DNA from: Pseudomonas sp. PDM04 | GTDB taxonomy: Bacteria > Pseudomonadota > Gammaproteobacteria > Pseudomonadales > Pseudomonadaceae | Length of the DNA stretch: 64,000 nt | NCBI RefSeq assembly: GCF_014851765.1 | Contig: NZ_JACVAI010000002.1 | Coordinates: 558,001 to 622,000 of the forward strand | Reading direction: 5' to 3' | Translations under genes and position numbers: made by a program | Shown here: piece by piece, positions 43,860-53,815 of the stretch | Layout of the letters: every line of letters begins with the position of its first letter | Position numbering within the stretch: position 1 is the stretch's first letter | The notes under the pieces: generated by a model | Seen by the model: the letters and a program-made list of their open reading frames with translations, nothing else | Databases searched by the model: none | Told to the model about the DNA's origin: nothing

Positions 43860-45182
43860 ATGCTCAAGTCCCCCTTGCTTCGTCTTTCTACCCTCGCGCT
43901 GATGATCAGTGCTGGCCAGGCCAGCGCGTACGAACTATATGCCGATGACGACAGTCACCTGAACGCTACGCTGGAGGCGGTGTTCGGTGTTTTCCACAGC
44001 CAGGAAAACTACGCCCTGTCCGGCCGCCTGGATAAAGGTTCCTCGTCGTGGCGCGAGGGCTACATCAAGTACGGCCTGAGCTTTGACAAGGGCCTGGCCG
44101 GCGTGGGCACGGCCTACGGCGCGGCCAACCTGCTCAGCTCCGGCACCTGGGGCGACGGCGATGCCGCAGGGTTCAGCGACGGCTCGGAACGCACCACCCG
44201 ATTCGAGGACGCCTACCTCGGCTGGCGTTCGAAGGATCTGTTCCCGGTCCTGGGGACCGACGGTATTGACCTGTCCTTCGGCCGCCAGAACATCGTGGTC
44301 GGCGACGGTTTCCTGATTGACGGCGATGCCTTGAACATGGGCAAGGGCCTGGCCGATGGCGAGTTCAACCGTGGCGGCGCCTATTGGCTCGCGGCGCGCA
44401 AGGCATTCGATGAAACCGCCGTGTTGCGCATCGGTGGCAAGGAAGGCTGGCGTGGCGACCTGATGTGGTTGAAATCCGACAACCGCGCCCAGGCCATGAC
44501 CGAAATGTACGTCGGCACCCTGGAGCATGTGTCCGACGCGGGCACTGTCGGTCTGACTTACGTCGACACCACCGACGTCGACGAACAGTACGCCTCGCCG
44601 ATCCAGCTGGAACGCGACGGCATGAAAACCTACAGCCTGCGCGCCACCGGCAACGCTGGGGTCAAGGACCTGTTCCTCTCCGGCGAATACGCCAAGCAGG
44701 ACAAACCGCACACCGGCAACGAAGACGCCTGGTACCTGGAAGCCGGCTGGACCTTCTCCAACGTCGCCTGGTCGCCGTATGTCAGCTACCGCTACAGCCG
44801 CTTCTCGGAAAACTACGACACACTGTTCTACGGTTTCAGCCGTGGCTTCGGCACCTGGTTCCAGGGTGAAGTGGCCGGCAACTACGCGGGGCCGTTCAAC
44901 AGCAACTCGCGCATCCAGCAAGTCAAGTTCACCGTCGCGCCGCTGGAGAACCTGACCGTGGGCGCGATGTACTTCAACTTCGACACCATCGACCGCAACC
45001 TCGGCAACACCGATGGCCACGAAGTCGACCTGTACGCCGAATGGCACGTCAACGAGCACCTGAGTGTCATGCCGCTGATCGGCGTGTTCCAGCCGGACAA
45101 GAGCGCCGAACAGGGCGGCACGCAGTTGGGCAACAACGACCGCAACCTCTACAGCCAGCTGATTTTCGCCACCACGTTCTAA
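43860..45182 (+). CDS. outer-membrane porin (alginate-export-like beta barrel)
   Basis: A 440-residue outer-membrane beta-barrel protein with a signal peptide (ending ASAYE), many alternating amphipathic strands, few cysteines and a C-terminal phenylalanine (QLIFATTF), as required for barrel assembly. It resembles AlgE/alginate-export-domain porins of Pseudomonas. ATG 43860 was chosen because the signal peptide starts there. It is divergent from the cytochrome c-ALDH unit; joint substrate uptake is inference. Confidence 0.85.
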   Translation: MLKSPLLRLSTLALMISAGQASAYELYADDDSHLNATLEAVFGVFHSQENYALSGRLDKGSSSWREGYIKYGLSFDKGLAGVGTAYGAANLLSSGTWGDGDAAGFSDGSERTTRFEDAYLGWRSKDLFPVLGTDGIDLSFGRQNIVVGDGFLIDGDALNMGKGLADGEFNRGGAYWLAARKAFDETAVLRIGGKEGWRGDLMWLKSDNRAQAMTEMYVGTLEHVSDAGTVGLTYVDTTDVDEQYASPIQLERDGMKTYSLRATGNAGVKDLFLSGEYAKQDKPHTGNEDAWYLEAGWTFSNVAWSPYVSYRYSRFSENYDTLFYGFSRGFGTWFQGEVAGNYAGPFNSNSRIQQVKFTVAPLENLTVGAMYFNFDTIDRNLGNTDGHEVDLYAEWHVNEHLSVMPLIGVFQPDKSAEQGGTQLGNNDRNLYSQLIFATTF

Positions 45183-45198
45183 GTCCCGCGCGAGCCCT

Positions 45199-45220
45199 GT
45201 GGGAGCGAGCCCGCTCGCAC
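45199..45220. repeat. single REP element
   Basis: TGTGGGAGCGAGCCCGCTCG, one REP copy between the porin and chemoreceptor genes. Confidence 0.75.
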
Positions 45221-45261
45221 CTGCAGGCACTCGACTCGCCTCCAGGAAAAAGGCCTTTCCC

Positions 45262-47388
45262 ATGCAGAAAACATTTCTCACGATCCAGAGCAAGATCGCC
45301 CTGCTCGCCGGTCTCTGCCTGCTGTTGGTGGTGGGTTTGCTGATGGGCCTGTCGTTGTACCAGACCCACCAGAGCAGCCAGCAAGTGGCCCAGGCCAGCA
45401 GTGAAATGCTCGCCGATGCGGCCAGGGAACACATGCAGGCGCTGGGCAAGGTGCAAGCGATGCAGGTGCAACGCACCTTCCTCCAGACCCATGAATTCGG
45501 CCAGGGCCTGTCGCGCTACCTGTTGTATCTGCGACAACTGCAGCATCAGGGCACACTGACCCGCCAACAGCTGCGCCAGGCGCTGAACACCCAGCTTCAC
45601 CAGGCCCTGAACGACAAGCCCGACCTGCTCGGGCTTTACGTCATTTTTGAACCCGACGCCCTGGACGGCGGCGACGCCGCATTCGCTGGCAACGCCGATC
45701 TGGGCAGCAACGAAAAAGGCCGTTTCTCGCTGTACTGGGTGCAAAGCAAACCCGGCGAGCTGCAGGCGGTGATCGGCGACGAAGGGTTGCTGGCCAACAC
45801 CGAGCCCGGCCCGAGCGGCGCGCCGTACAACGCCTTCTACACCTGCGCCCGGGACAGCCGCCAGGCCTGCGTGCTGGAGCCGTATTTCGACGAGGCCTCC
45901 GGCAGCCGCAAACTGGTGACCAGCATCGCCTTCCCGTTGCTGGACAACGGCAACGTCATCGCCGTCGTCGGCCTCGACATCAACCTCGCCGCCCTGCAAC
46001 AGAACAGCGAAGCCAGCGCCCGGCAACTGTTCGATGGCCACGGTCAGATCAGCATCGTCAGTCCGCGCGGGGTGATTTCCGCCGACAGCCAGGACGTCGC
46101 CCGCCTCGGCCAGCCGCTGGACAATGCCGATGTCATGGCCAGCCTGAGTCAGGGCCAGCCGAAGGTGTTCGCCGACCGGCAGCAGATCAAGGTCCTCGAA
46201 CCGCTGGCGCCGATTGCCGGTTCTGCGCCGTGGGGCGTGTTGGTCGGCGTGCCGCAGGACGTCCTGCTGGCCCCCGTCGCCAACCTGCAAAAGGAACTGG
46301 ATGCACGAGGCATGCAAAGCACGGCCCTGGAATTGCTGCTGGGCGGCGGCTCGGCCCTGCTGGGCCTGGTGCTGATCTGGTACGCGGCGTATCGCATCAC
46401 CCGGCCGTTGCAACTGCTGACGCGGGTCATGGAAGACATCTCCCGGGGCGAAGGCGACCTGACTCGGCGCCTGTCCGTGCAATCACGGGATGAGATCGGG
46501 CAACTGGCCACAGCGTTCAACCGCTTCGTCGAGCGCATCCACCACTCCATCCGCGAAGTGGCCTCGGCGGCGCAGGGGGTCAACGAAGGCGCCAAGCGCG
46601 TGGTGCTGGCGTCTAACTCGTCGCTGAGCAATGTCGACGAACAATCGACCCGCACCAACAGTGTCGCCGCCGCCATCAACCAATTGGGCGCCGCCGCCCA
46701 GGAAATCGCGCACAACGCCTCCGACGCCTCGCAGCAAGCCTCGGCCGCCCGGGAACAGGCTGAAGACGGGCGTCAGGTGGTGGAACGCACGATCCAGGTG
46801 ATGAACGAACTGTCGGCGAAAATCAGCGCCTCCTGCACGCACATCGAGGTGCTGAACACCAAGACCGTGGACATCGGGCAGATCCTCGAAGTGATCAAGG
46901 GCATCTCCCAGCAGACCAACCTGCTGGCGCTCAACGCCGCGATCGAGGCGGCGCGCGCCGGTGAAGCGGGTCGCGGCTTTGCCGTGGTCGCCGACGAAGT
47001 GCGCAGCCTGGCCGGCCGCACGCAGACCTCGGCAACGCAGATCCAGCTGATGATCGAAGCGCTGCAGGTCGGCGCGCGGGAATCGGTCAGCACCATGACC
47101 GAGAGCCAGCAGCACAGCGAGGAAAGCGTCACCATCGCCAACCTCGCCGGCACCCGGCTGGGCAGCGTGACTCAACGCATCGGCGAGATCGACAACGTCA
47201 ACCAATCCGTGGCCGCCGCCACCGAGGAGCAGACCGCAGTGGTCGAGGCGCTGAATGTCGACATCACCGAAATCAACACCCTGAACCGGCAAGGGCTGGA
47301 GAACCTGCAATCGACCTTGCGCGCCTGCACCGAGTTGGAGCACGAGGCCGGGCGTTTGCAGCAGTTGGTGGGGAGCTTCCGGATCTGA
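45262..47388 (+). CDS. methyl-accepting chemotaxis protein with dCache-type sensor
   Basis: A 708-residue chemoreceptor: transmembrane helix 1 at about 12-32, a periplasmic double-Cache-like sensor of about 320 residues, helix 2 near 375-395, a HAMP domain ([17 protein letters not shown]) and a long cytoplasmic signalling coiled coil whose hairpin tip reads [23 protein letters not shown] 45262 follows AAAAAGG; the longer frame starts inside a REP. It steers flagellar motility through CheA/CheW. The ligand is unknown; the neighbouring porin may share it. Confidence 0.94.
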   Translation: MQKTFLTIQSKIALLAGLCLLLVVGLLMGLSLYQTHQSSQQVAQASSEMLADAAREHMQALGKVQAMQVQRTFLQTHEFGQGLSRYLLYLRQLQHQGTLTRQQLRQALNTQLHQALNDKPDLLGLYVIFEPDALDGGDAAFAGNADLGSNEKGRFSLYWVQSKPGELQAVIGDEGLLANTEPGPSGAPYNAFYTCARDSRQACVLEPYFDEASGSRKLVTSIAFPLLDNGNVIAVVGLDINLAALQQNSEASARQLFDGHGQISIVSPRGVISADSQDVARLGQPLDNADVMASLSQGQPKVFADRQQIKVLEPLAPIAGSAPWGVLVGVPQDVLLAPVANLQKELDARGMQSTALELLLGGGSALLGLVLIWYAAYRITRPLQLLTRVMEDISRGEGDLTRRLSVQSRDEIGQLATAFNRFVERIHHSIREVASAAQGVNEGAKRVVLASNSSLSNVDEQSTRTNSVAAAINQLGAAAQEIAHNASDASQQASAAREQAEDGRQVVERTIQVMNELSAKISASCTHIEVLNTKTVDIGQILEVIKGISQQTNLLALNAAIEAARAGEAGRGFAVVADEVRSLAGRTQTSATQIQLMIEALQVGARESVSTMTESQQHSEESVTIANLAGTRLGSVTQRIGEIDNVNQSVAAATEEQTAVVEALNVDITEINTLNRQGLENLQSTLRACTELEHEAGRLQQLVGSFRI

Positions 47389-47416
47389 GACGTGGGGTGT
47401 CTGACCTGAAGCCCCT

Positions 47417-47438
47417 ATGGGAGCGAGCCGGCTCGTGG
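47417..47438. repeat. single REP element
   Basis: ATGGGAGCGAGCCGGCTCGT, one diverged REP copy between convergent chemoreceptor and HAD genes. Confidence 0.65.
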
Positions 47439-47454
47439 TGGATCACTCAGTGTT

Positions 47455-48111
47455 TCAGATGGCGCTGAGGCGCAGATGACCGGTGGGATCGACCTGCGCA
47501 CTGACCGCCTCGTAACTGGCCATCGTCGCATGCGGCGTTTCAATCGGATGCTCATGGGTCGAGGTGATGATCAGCAAATCGGCCCCGGCCGCTTCTGCGG
47601 CCAGGATGCCCACCGTGGCGTCTTCGAAAATCAGGCACTCGCTGACGTCAACCTCCAGGCGCCTGGCCGCCAGGCGATACCCTGCCGGGTCCGGTTTCCC
47701 GGCGCTGACATCTTCTGCGGTGACCATCACCGCCGGCTCAGGAATGCCCGCCGCCGCCATTCGTCGCAACGCCAGTGCCCTGGGTGCGGACGTGACGATG
47801 GCCCACTGATGGGCCGGCAACGACTTGAGGAAATTGGCCGCGCTGGCCACTTCCACGATGCCTTCGACGTCATCGATTTCTGCCTGGGTAATCCACGCCG
47901 CTTCAGCGTCGGCATCGATACCGGGCAGGCCCTGGCGGTTGATGGTGTCAATGGCGCGAGCGCCATGGATGGTCGGCAGGAATGACGCGACGTCCACGCC
48001 GTGGCGCAAGGCCCAGACGGTCCAGATGCGCTCGGCGGCGGCGATGGAATTGAGGACGGTGCCGTCCATGTCAAACAGAAAGGCGCGATAAGGGGTGTTG
48101 AAGACTGACAA
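47455..48111 (-). CDS. HAD-superfamily hydrolase (sugar phosphatase-like)
   Basis: A 218-residue HAD phosphatase: motif I FLFDMDGTVLNS with the nucleophile aspartate, motif II IVTSA, and motifs III/IV in SAGKPDPAGY and IFEDATVGILAA. The cap domain is the helical subfamily I type, as in beta-phosphoglucomutase and 2-deoxyglucose-6-phosphatase. TTG 48111 is the likely start because GAGGAAG sits 7 bases before it and the domain begins immediately; the frame from 48156 lacks a site. Confidence 0.9.
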   Translation of the reverse strand: MSVFNTPYRAFLFDMDGTVLNSIAAAERIWTVWALRHGVDVASFLPTIHGARAIDTINRQGLPGIDADAEAAWITQAEIDDVEGIVEVASAANFLKSLPAHQWAIVTSAPRALALRRMAAAGIPEPAVMVTAEDVSAGKPDPAGYRLAARRLEVDVSECLIFEDATVGILAAEAAGADLLIITSTHEHPIETPHATMASYEAVSAQVDPTGHLRLSAI

Positions 48112-48180
48112 GGATGAACTTCCTCTGGCAGGCGCCGGGCGGCGGGTACCCGGCAATGTAGCATTGGCCCGTGTCGAAAC

Positions 48181-48591
48181 TCACCTCTTGACCGGTCCCG
48201 ACTTCAGCGCCCCTTCGACACAGTCGAGCAGTTGCCCCAGCGCCCAGGGTTTCTTGATGAACGAAACATCGTGCCTGACCCCGGAGGATTCCGGCGTCTC
48301 GTACCCGGACATGATCATGATCGGCTTCTCGGGCCAGCGGTCGCCGAACCGATTGGCCAGGTCGGCGCCATTGAGGGTGCCGGGCATGGTGATGTCCGTC
48401 AGCAGCAAGGCGACCTTGTCCGCGTGGCGCTCCAGATAACCGGCGGCATCATCGGCGCTGACCTGCGGTTCGATGGCAAACCCCTCCTCCTGAAGAATTT
48501 CGCAGAGAAACTCCAGGATCAACGGATCGTCTTCAACCACGAGAATCAACCCGTCCGGAAGGTGCTCGCCCGCCTTCGATATTGGACACAT
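48181..48591 (-). CDS. stand-alone response regulator receiver protein
   Basis: A 136-residue protein consisting of one receiver domain, with acidic pocket VVEDDPLI, phospho-acceptor Asp66 in LLLTDITMPG and Lys112 or Lys113 in FIKKPWAL. It has no output domain, so it probably acts by protein-protein contact or as a phosphate sink for a hybrid kinase, of a type often found with HWE/PAS kinases. No kinase is adjacent. Confidence 0.9.
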   Translation of the reverse strand: MCPISKAGEHLPDGLILVVEDDPLILEFLCEILQEEGFAIEPQVSADDAAGYLERHADKVALLLTDITMPGTLNGADLANRFGDRWPEKPIMIMSGYETPESSGVRHDVSFIKKPWALGQLLDCVEGALKSGPVKR

Positions 48592-48712
48592 GACTTTGCC
48601 ACTCCCTGAATACCTGATGATTTTCGCGGGCTCGAATCCGCTGCTTACAGGTATGAGCAGCGGGCTGCGCGGAAATTCATTTTTGATACAGGTCAGTGTG
48701 AAAAACGGATGG

Positions 48713-48750
48713 GTGCGAGCGAGCCGGCTCCGGGCGGCTCGCTCCCACAG
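48713..48750. repeat. REP-derived inverted repeat
   Basis: TGCGAGCGAGCCGGCTC then, after CGGGC, GGCTCGCTCCCACA: a compact hairpin made from two REP-like halves, just downstream of the MXKDX gene. Confidence 0.65.
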
Positions 48751-48756
48751 GCGGGA

Positions 48757-49038
48757 TTATTGCGACATGGCGTCTTTCTTCATGGCGTCCTTGGACATGG
48801 CGTCTTTTTTCATACCGTCCTTGGACATGCTGTCTTTCTTCATCGCGTCCTTGGACATGGCGTCTTTTTTCATACCGTCCTTGGACATGCTGTCTTTTTT
48901 CATCGCGTCCTTGGACATCGCCTCCTTGCTCATGCTGTCCTTGCTCATGGCGTCCTTGCTCATGGTGTCCGCTGCAAAAACGCTGGCGGCGCCCATTGCC
49001 AGGCACATGGACAACGCGAGGGTGGTCAATTTTTTCAT
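48757..49038 (-). CDS. exported pentapeptide MXKDX repeat protein
   Basis: A 93-residue protein with a signal peptide (ends ASVFAAD) whose whole mature part is a run of 14 or so five-residue units of the form A/S/G-M-S/K-K-D. Lysine and aspartate alternate with methionine, giving a highly charged, methionine-rich, low-complexity chain. The DNA shows a 60-bp higher-order repeat. Proteins of this type are known in Pseudomonas by the repeat only; a metal-binding role through methionines or a stress role is speculation. Confidence 0.88.
   Translation of the reverse strand: MKKLTTLALSMCLAMGAASVFAADTMSKDAMSKDSMSKEAMSKDAMKKDSMSKDGMKKDAMSKDAMKKDSMSKDGMKKDAMSKDAMKKDAMSQ
48781..48900. repeat. tandem 60-bp repeat inside the MXKDX gene
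   Basis: Bases 48781-48840 and 48841-48900 are the same 60-mer with two differences (positions 4 and 58 of the unit). Each unit encodes four pentapeptides. Such near-identity implies recent duplication by slippage or recombination. Confidence 0.9.
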
Positions 49039-49109
49039 GATGAAACTCCTTGAAGCTCAGGTTGCGAAGTCACGCAGCGGAGGCTGCGTGTTGAAGGTGC
49101 CGGACGTTG

Positions 49110-49889
49110 TCAGCTGCCGCCGAACCAGTTGTAGCCCTGGTCTTCCCAGTAGCCGCCGCTGTAGGTGTTGCTGACGAAAATCGCCTGGATGTGTTTGGGG
49201 TTCTTGTAGCCAAGCTTGGTGGGCATGCGCAGCTTCATCGGGAAGCCGTACTCGCGCGGCAATACTGCGCCGTCATAGGTCAGCGCCAGCAAGGTCTGCG
49301 CGTGCAGCGCGGTGGCCATGTCGATGCTGGTGTAGTAATCGTCGGCGCATTTGAAACCGACGTATCTGGCGTTGGTGTCGGCGCCGATCCGCCTCAGGAA
49401 ATCGCTGAACCGCACCCCGCCCCAGCGACCGATTGCGCTCCAGCCTTCCACGCAAATATGCCGGGTGATCTGTTCTTCCTGCGCCATGGCACGCAGTTCC
49501 TCCAGGCGCCAACTGCGCTTGTCGGCGACCAGCCCGGTGACCTCCAGGCGAAAGCTCTCCTCCTCGACGGTCGGCGCCTCGTCGATGCCATAGAAGGCGT
49601 TGAAGGGAAACGGCCGGGTGATCATCGATGCCGGGTACGTGGGCGCCAGCGCATTGGGGTTGAACAGCCAGCCCTGCACCCGGTCGTTGAGCCGCGACAT
49701 GGACGACAATGCAGTCTCGACGCTGTCGTTGTCGGTGATGTTGCAGCCGGACAACAGCGCCACGCCGCCCAGGGTCAGGCCCCGCATCAGGAATGAACGA
49801 CGGGAGCGGTCTTCGATCTGCGGGGCGATGATTTTCCGGGCGTCCTTGAGGATGGACGCTTCGTCCAGCCCTTCGATGCGCTTTTTCAT
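49110..49889 (-). CDS. molybdopterin-dependent oxidoreductase, sulfite-oxidase-like (YedY/MsrP-related)
   Basis: A 259-residue protein of the sulfite oxidase/YedY fold. A Tat motif RRSFLMRGLTLGG at residues 29-41 is followed by LLSGC, a lipobox, so it is probably exported folded and anchored as a lipoprotein. The molybdenum-ligating cysteine is in RHICVEGWSAIGRWGGV, and SGGYWEDQGYNWFGGS ends the protein. ATG 49889 has AAGGAG upstream and overlaps the stop of the cytochrome b gene. Substrate unknown; sulfoxide repair as in MsrP is one option. Confidence 0.9.
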   Translation of the reverse strand: MKKRIEGLDEASILKDARKIIAPQIEDRSRRSFLMRGLTLGGVALLSGCNITDNDSVETALSSMSRLNDRVQGWLFNPNALAPTYPASMITRPFPFNAFYGIDEAPTVEEESFRLEVTGLVADKRSWRLEELRAMAQEEQITRHICVEGWSAIGRWGGVRFSDFLRRIGADTNARYVGFKCADDYYTSIDMATALHAQTLLALTYDGAVLPREYGFPMKLRMPTKLGYKNPKHIQAIFVSNTYSGGYWEDQGYNWFGGS

Positions 49890-50503
49890 ACGGACTCCTT
49901 GCGACCGACAATCATGGCCAGCAGTGTTTTGGGCACGAGTGCGACCATCACCAGGTGCACCGCCACGAAGGCCATCAACAGCGCCATCGCAATGAAATGC
50001 ACATGCCGGGCGGCCTCGTAGCCGCCGAGCAACGCCCTGAGCAGCGGGAACTGCACCGATTTCCACAGCACCAGGCCGGAGATCACCAGCAACGCGATAT
50101 CGAGCATCACGAACAGGTAGGCCAGCCGCTGCACCTGGTTGTAGCGGCTCAGGTCGGCATGGCCGAGTCGGCCCCGCAACGCGGCCCACAGGTCATGGAT
50201 GACACCCTGGGGCGACAGCGGGAAGAAGCGCCGTTTGAGCCGGCCGCTGAACAGGTTGATGGCCAGGTAGATGAGGCCATTGATCGCCAGGAACCACATC
50301 GCCGCGAAGTGCCATTGCAAGGCGCCGCCGAGCCAGCCGCCCAGGGTGATCGAGGCGGGAAAACTGAAGTCGTAAAGAGGCGAAGCGTTGTAGATCCGCC
50401 AGCCACTGGTGACCATCACCAGCACCGCCAGCGCATTGAGCCAATGGGTCAGCCTCAGCCAGCGAGGGTGGCTGGCCCTGGGTGCAGCAGTTGACTGCGA
50501 CAT
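49886..50503 (-). CDS. cytochrome b561-type membrane subunit
   Basis: A 205-residue inner-membrane protein with four to five helices and conserved haem-ligand histidines in LRLTHWLNA, QWHFAAMW and RHVHFIAMALL. It is of the prokaryotic cytochrome b561/thiosulfate-reductase cytochrome b family. Its stop overlaps the start of the molybdoenzyme gene, so it is the haem b anchor that links that enzyme to the quinone pool. Confidence 0.92.
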   Translation of the reverse strand: MSQSTAAPRASHPRWLRLTHWLNALAVLVMVTSGWRIYNASPLYDFSFPASITLGGWLGGALQWHFAAMWFLAINGLIYLAINLFSGRLKRRFFPLSPQGVIHDLWAALRGRLGHADLSRYNQVQRLAYLFVMLDIALLVISGLVLWKSVQFPLLRALLGGYEAARHVHFIAMALLMAFVAVHLVMVALVPKTLLAMIVGRKESV

Positions 50504-50687
50504 GTCCGGCTCCCGTGGTGGTTAGTCGTTGGGGCCGAGTATGGCGGCGGACATATCGCCAAATCCTCACCGAAAGTTAACTTAATTGTGATGATTGCCC
50601 CGCTTCCACAGCGGTCATGGGGTGGTCGGTTGTGCGTGTAACTATGGTTAAATGCCGCCCTGCCCAATCACCCCCCGATCCGATCCG

Positions 50688-51623
50688 ATGAACTCACAAG
50701 CGCTGACCACCCTCCACGACCATCTGTTGACCGCCCTGGCAACCGCCCCCGCCGAAACCCGCCGGCTGTTTCACGGTCGCGGCCGCTGCTGGCCGGGGCT
50801 GGAGCAGTTGACCGTCGACTGGTTGCAGGGCGTGGTGCTGGTGTCGCTGTTCAAGGAACCCGAGGCGCAGCAACTGGCGGCGTTGAATCAGCAGCTGATG
50901 GCCCTCACCGGCTCACCCGAGTGGGCGCAGTCCGGCGCGCACACCCTGGCCTTGCAGCACCGTTACCTGCTGCAAAGCACCACCGAATGGCTGGTCGGCG
51001 ACGTGATCGAGGACATGACCATCACCGAGGGCGGCCTGAGTTACCGGGTGGACCTGGGCCGCAAACAGAACACCGGGCTGTTCCTCGACATGCGCTACGG
51101 CCGCGACTGGGTGCGCGCCAACGCCCAGGGCAAACGCGTGTTGAACCTGTTCGCCTACACCTGCGGGTTTTCCGTGGCGGCCATCGAAGGGGGCGCCGAG
51201 CACGTGGTCAACCTCGACATGTCCAGCCCGGCGCTGAACCGCGGTCGCGATAACCACCGGCTCAATGGCCACGACCTGAGCAAGGTCAGCTTTCTCGGCC
51301 ACGACCTGTTCAAGTCCTGGGGCAAGGTGATCGGCAAAGGCCCCTACGACCTGGTGATCATCGACCCGCCGTCGTTCCAGAAAGGCAGCTTTTTGTTGAC
51401 CAAGGATTACCAGCGGGTGTTGCGCCGCTTGCCGGAACTGCTCACCCCCGAGGGCAGTGTGCTGGCGTGCATGAACGACCCGGCGTTCGGTGCGGACTTC
51501 CTGATCGAAGGCGTGATGCGCGAAGCGCCGGGCTTGCGTTTCGAGCAGCGGCTGGAGAATCCGCCGGAGTTTCCGGACGCCGATATCGAGTGTGGGTTGA
51601 AGGCGTTGGTGTTTCGGGCCTGA
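50688..51623 (+). CDS. class I SAM-dependent methyltransferase (RlmI-like catalytic domain)
   Basis: A 311-residue methyltransferase. An N-terminal extension is followed by the catalytic domain with NLFAYTCGFSVAA as the SAM-binding motif, VNLDMSSPALNRG, and the IDPPSFQKGSF motif of nucleic-acid methyltransferases. It lacks the PUA domain of RlmI/RlmK. ATG 50688 is likely; ATG 50652 is in frame but neither has a clear ribosome site. It probably methylates rRNA, but no target can be named. Confidence 0.88.
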   Translation: MNSQALTTLHDHLLTALATAPAETRRLFHGRGRCWPGLEQLTVDWLQGVVLVSLFKEPEAQQLAALNQQLMALTGSPEWAQSGAHTLALQHRYLLQSTTEWLVGDVIEDMTITEGGLSYRVDLGRKQNTGLFLDMRYGRDWVRANAQGKRVLNLFAYTCGFSVAAIEGGAEHVVNLDMSSPALNRGRDNHRLNGHDLSKVSFLGHDLFKSWGKVIGKGPYDLVIIDPPSFQKGSFLLTKDYQRVLRRLPELLTPEGSVLACMNDPAFGADFLIEGVMREAPGLRFEQRLENPPEFPDADIECGLKALVFRA

Positions 51624-51639
51624 TTGCGACGTCGCGTCC

Positions 51640-51730
51640 TTCGCGAGCAAGCCCGCCCCCTCAGGGATCTGCGTGCACCCGGATTTTGAGTTCAGCACGG
51701 TCGATGGTGGGAGCGAGCCTGCTCGCGATG
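51640..51730. repeat. REP inverted pair, imperfect
   Basis: TTCGCGAGCAAGCCCGCCCC at the left and GTGGGAGCGAGCCTGCTCGC at the right, between the convergent methyltransferase and LuxR genes. Confidence 0.8.
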
Positions 51731-51752
51731 GCATTGCAACAGCCAACACCCA

Positions 51753-52523
51753 TCACCGCGGCCGCAGCACCAACGCAAACAACTCCCCGTGCCCATTCAC
51801 CTTGAGCTTGTGATAGACATTGCGCCGGTGCACCTTCACCGTTTCGGGCGAAATCCCCAATTGCTGGGCGATGGCTTTGCTTGAGAAACCCTGCAGGATC
51901 AGCCGTGCGGTTTCGATCTCGCGCTGGGTCAGACGAGCGTCGAAGCGCTCCAGCAGCGCCGCGAAATCACCGGCCGCTTCGTGGGCAGGGCCCTCGGGTG
52001 GCAGCAATTGCACTTGCTGGCGCATCGCCGCGAGTACCCAGTCTCGTACGCACAACAAACGCCCCTGCTCTTCCAGGTTGAAGCGCGTCGAACGGCCTAG
52101 GGACAAGCCGAGCACGGCACCGTCGATATTGACCAGGTACTGCAACTCGTCGCCGCCGACCACGCGGCGGAAGTAGCTCAGGTAGTACTCGCTCTGCTGG
52201 AACTGGTCCGGCGCCACCGAATCCAGGCTGTGCAAACCGTCGGTGATACCCGCGCAGGCCGCGAGGTAAAAGGGATCGAGCAGGTACATGCCGGCACGGT
52301 AATCGGCCAGTTCTTCATGCTCGTCGCCCTGGGCCTGGGCATCGAAGTCGATCAACAGGCGAGGCACCCTTCCCGGCTGCATCAACGACACCAAGGCATT
52401 GTCCAGCGGCACCAGCAACCGCAGCGTGTCGACCAGCGCGCGCCAGAAAGTGTCCTGGCCCAACGCGCCGAACACGCGCGCCAGCCCCTGGTGCAGCGGC
52501 AACTCCTTGAGCAACGCTTCCAC
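51753..52523 (-). CDS. LuxR-family transcriptional regulator
   Basis: A 256-residue regulator with an undefined N-terminal sensor region of about 180 residues and a C-terminal LuxR helix-turn-helix: LTQREIETARLILQGFSS then AIAQQLGISPETVKVHRRN. GTG 52523 is used because AAAGGGG lies 7 bases upstream. It is divergent from a periplasmic binding protein and S58 peptidase pair and is their likely activator. Confidence 0.92.
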   Translation of the reverse strand: MEALLKELPLHQGLARVFGALGQDTFWRALVDTLRLLVPLDNALVSLMQPGRVPRLLIDFDAQAQGDEHEELADYRAGMYLLDPFYLAACAGITDGLHSLDSVAPDQFQQSEYYLSYFRRVVGGDELQYLVNIDGAVLGLSLGRSTRFNLEEQGRLLCVRDWVLAAMRQQVQLLPPEGPAHEAAGDFAALLERFDARLTQREIETARLILQGFSSKAIAQQLGISPETVKVHRRNVYHKLKVNGHGELFALVLRPR

Positions 52524-52633
52524 GTTCTACCCCTTTCGAGTAACCCATGATGGGAATGGGTCAGTCCCCGGCCTGCCGATACGCTGCCAGCACCTGTTCA
52601 TCACCGGCCGCAGCAGGCCAGGAGTGCCGCATC

Positions 52634-53740
52634 ATGAGTCGTCCCCGTCAACAGATCAATCTTGGGCTGAGCGCCTGCCTGTGCGTTTCGCTGTCGGCAG
52701 TGGCCGCCGCCCCTGCCCCGACGGTGCATGTCTACAACTGGTACGACTACATCGGCCCCACCACCCTGCACGACTTCAAGCGCGACACCGGGATCGAACC
52801 GGTCTACGACACCTTCGACAGCGCAGAAGTGCTGGAAGGCAAACTGCTGACCAGTCGCAGCGGTTATGACGTGGTGGTGGCCAGCAACTTCAGCCTGCCG
52901 ACGCTGATCAAGGCCGGTGCCCTGGCCCCCCTGCCCCACGGGCAGATGCCGGACTACCCGAACATGGACGCCGACTTGCTGGCGAAACTGGCCAACAACG
53001 ACCCGGGCAACCAGTACGCCGTGCCGTACCTGTGGGGCACCAACGGCATCGGCTACAACATCGATAAAGTCCGCGCTGCCCTGGGCGACAAGGCACCCGT
53101 GGACTCCTGGGACCTGGTGTTCAACGAAGCCAACCTGGCCAAACTCGGCGAGTGCGGCGTGGCGATGCTCGACTCGCCGTCCGAGATGCTGCCGGTCGCC
53201 CTGCACTACCTTGGCCTGCCCCCCAACAGCACCCACCCAGACGATTACAAGAAGGCCGAAGCGCTGTTGCTCAAGTTGCGGCCGCACATTGCCTACTTCA
53301 ACTCGTCGAAATTCATCAGCGACCTGGCCAACGGCAACATCTGCGTGGCGGTGGGCTGGTCCGGCGCGATGCTCGAAGCCAAGACCAACGCCGAGCAGGC
53401 CAACAACGGCGTGAAGATCGCCTACAGCCTGCCCAGGGAAGGCGCACCGGTGTGGTTCGACACCCTTGTGTTGCTCAAGGACGCGCCGCACCCGGAGCAA
53501 GGCCTGGCCTTCATCGACTACCTGATGCGCCCTGAAGTGATCGCCCCGGTCAGTGATCACCTGTCCTACCCCAACGGCAACCGCAAGGCCACGCCACTGG
53601 TGGCCGAAGCGACCCGCAACAACCCGGCGGTCTACCCGTCCGCCGAGGCCCTGGCCAGCCTGTTCACCCTCCAGCCTTTGCCGCCTGCCACCGAGCGGCT
53701 GAGAACGCGGATTTGGAGCAAGGTCAAGAATGGGCAATAG
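52634..53740 (+). CDS. polyamine-type ABC substrate-binding protein (PotF/SpuD-like)
   Basis: A 368-residue periplasmic binding protein with a signal peptide (SACLCVSLSAVAAA) and the PotF/SpuD-type features VHVYNWYDYIGP, YDTFDSAEVLEGKLL, GYDVVVASNF and VPYLWGTNGIGYN. AGGAG is at 52620-52624. Unlike the importer at 7.7 kb no permease or ATPase gene follows, so it must feed a transporter encoded elsewhere or act as a sensor. It is followed by an S58 peptidase gene. Confidence 0.93.
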   Translation: MSRPRQQINLGLSACLCVSLSAVAAAPAPTVHVYNWYDYIGPTTLHDFKRDTGIEPVYDTFDSAEVLEGKLLTSRSGYDVVVASNFSLPTLIKAGALAPLPHGQMPDYPNMDADLLAKLANNDPGNQYAVPYLWGTNGIGYNIDKVRAALGDKAPVDSWDLVFNEANLAKLGECGVAMLDSPSEMLPVALHYLGLPPNSTHPDDYKKAEALLLKLRPHIAYFNSSKFISDLANGNICVAVGWSGAMLEAKTNAEQANNGVKIAYSLPREGAPVWFDTLVLLKDAPHPEQGLAFIDYLMRPEVIAPVSDHLSYPNGNRKATPLVAEATRNNPAVYPSAEALASLFTLQPLPPATERLRTRIWSKVKNGQ

Positions 53741-53815
53741 GCCTGACGCCCCCCGCGCCCACAGGGATCAGCGCTCGATCCCCTTTTTCTTCCACGCAAT
53801 TGAGACGAAAACACC

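Noticed and set aside
48781..48960. CRISPR-like array
   Set aside because: The repeats are contiguous, in frame, and encode pentapeptides; there are no unique spacers.
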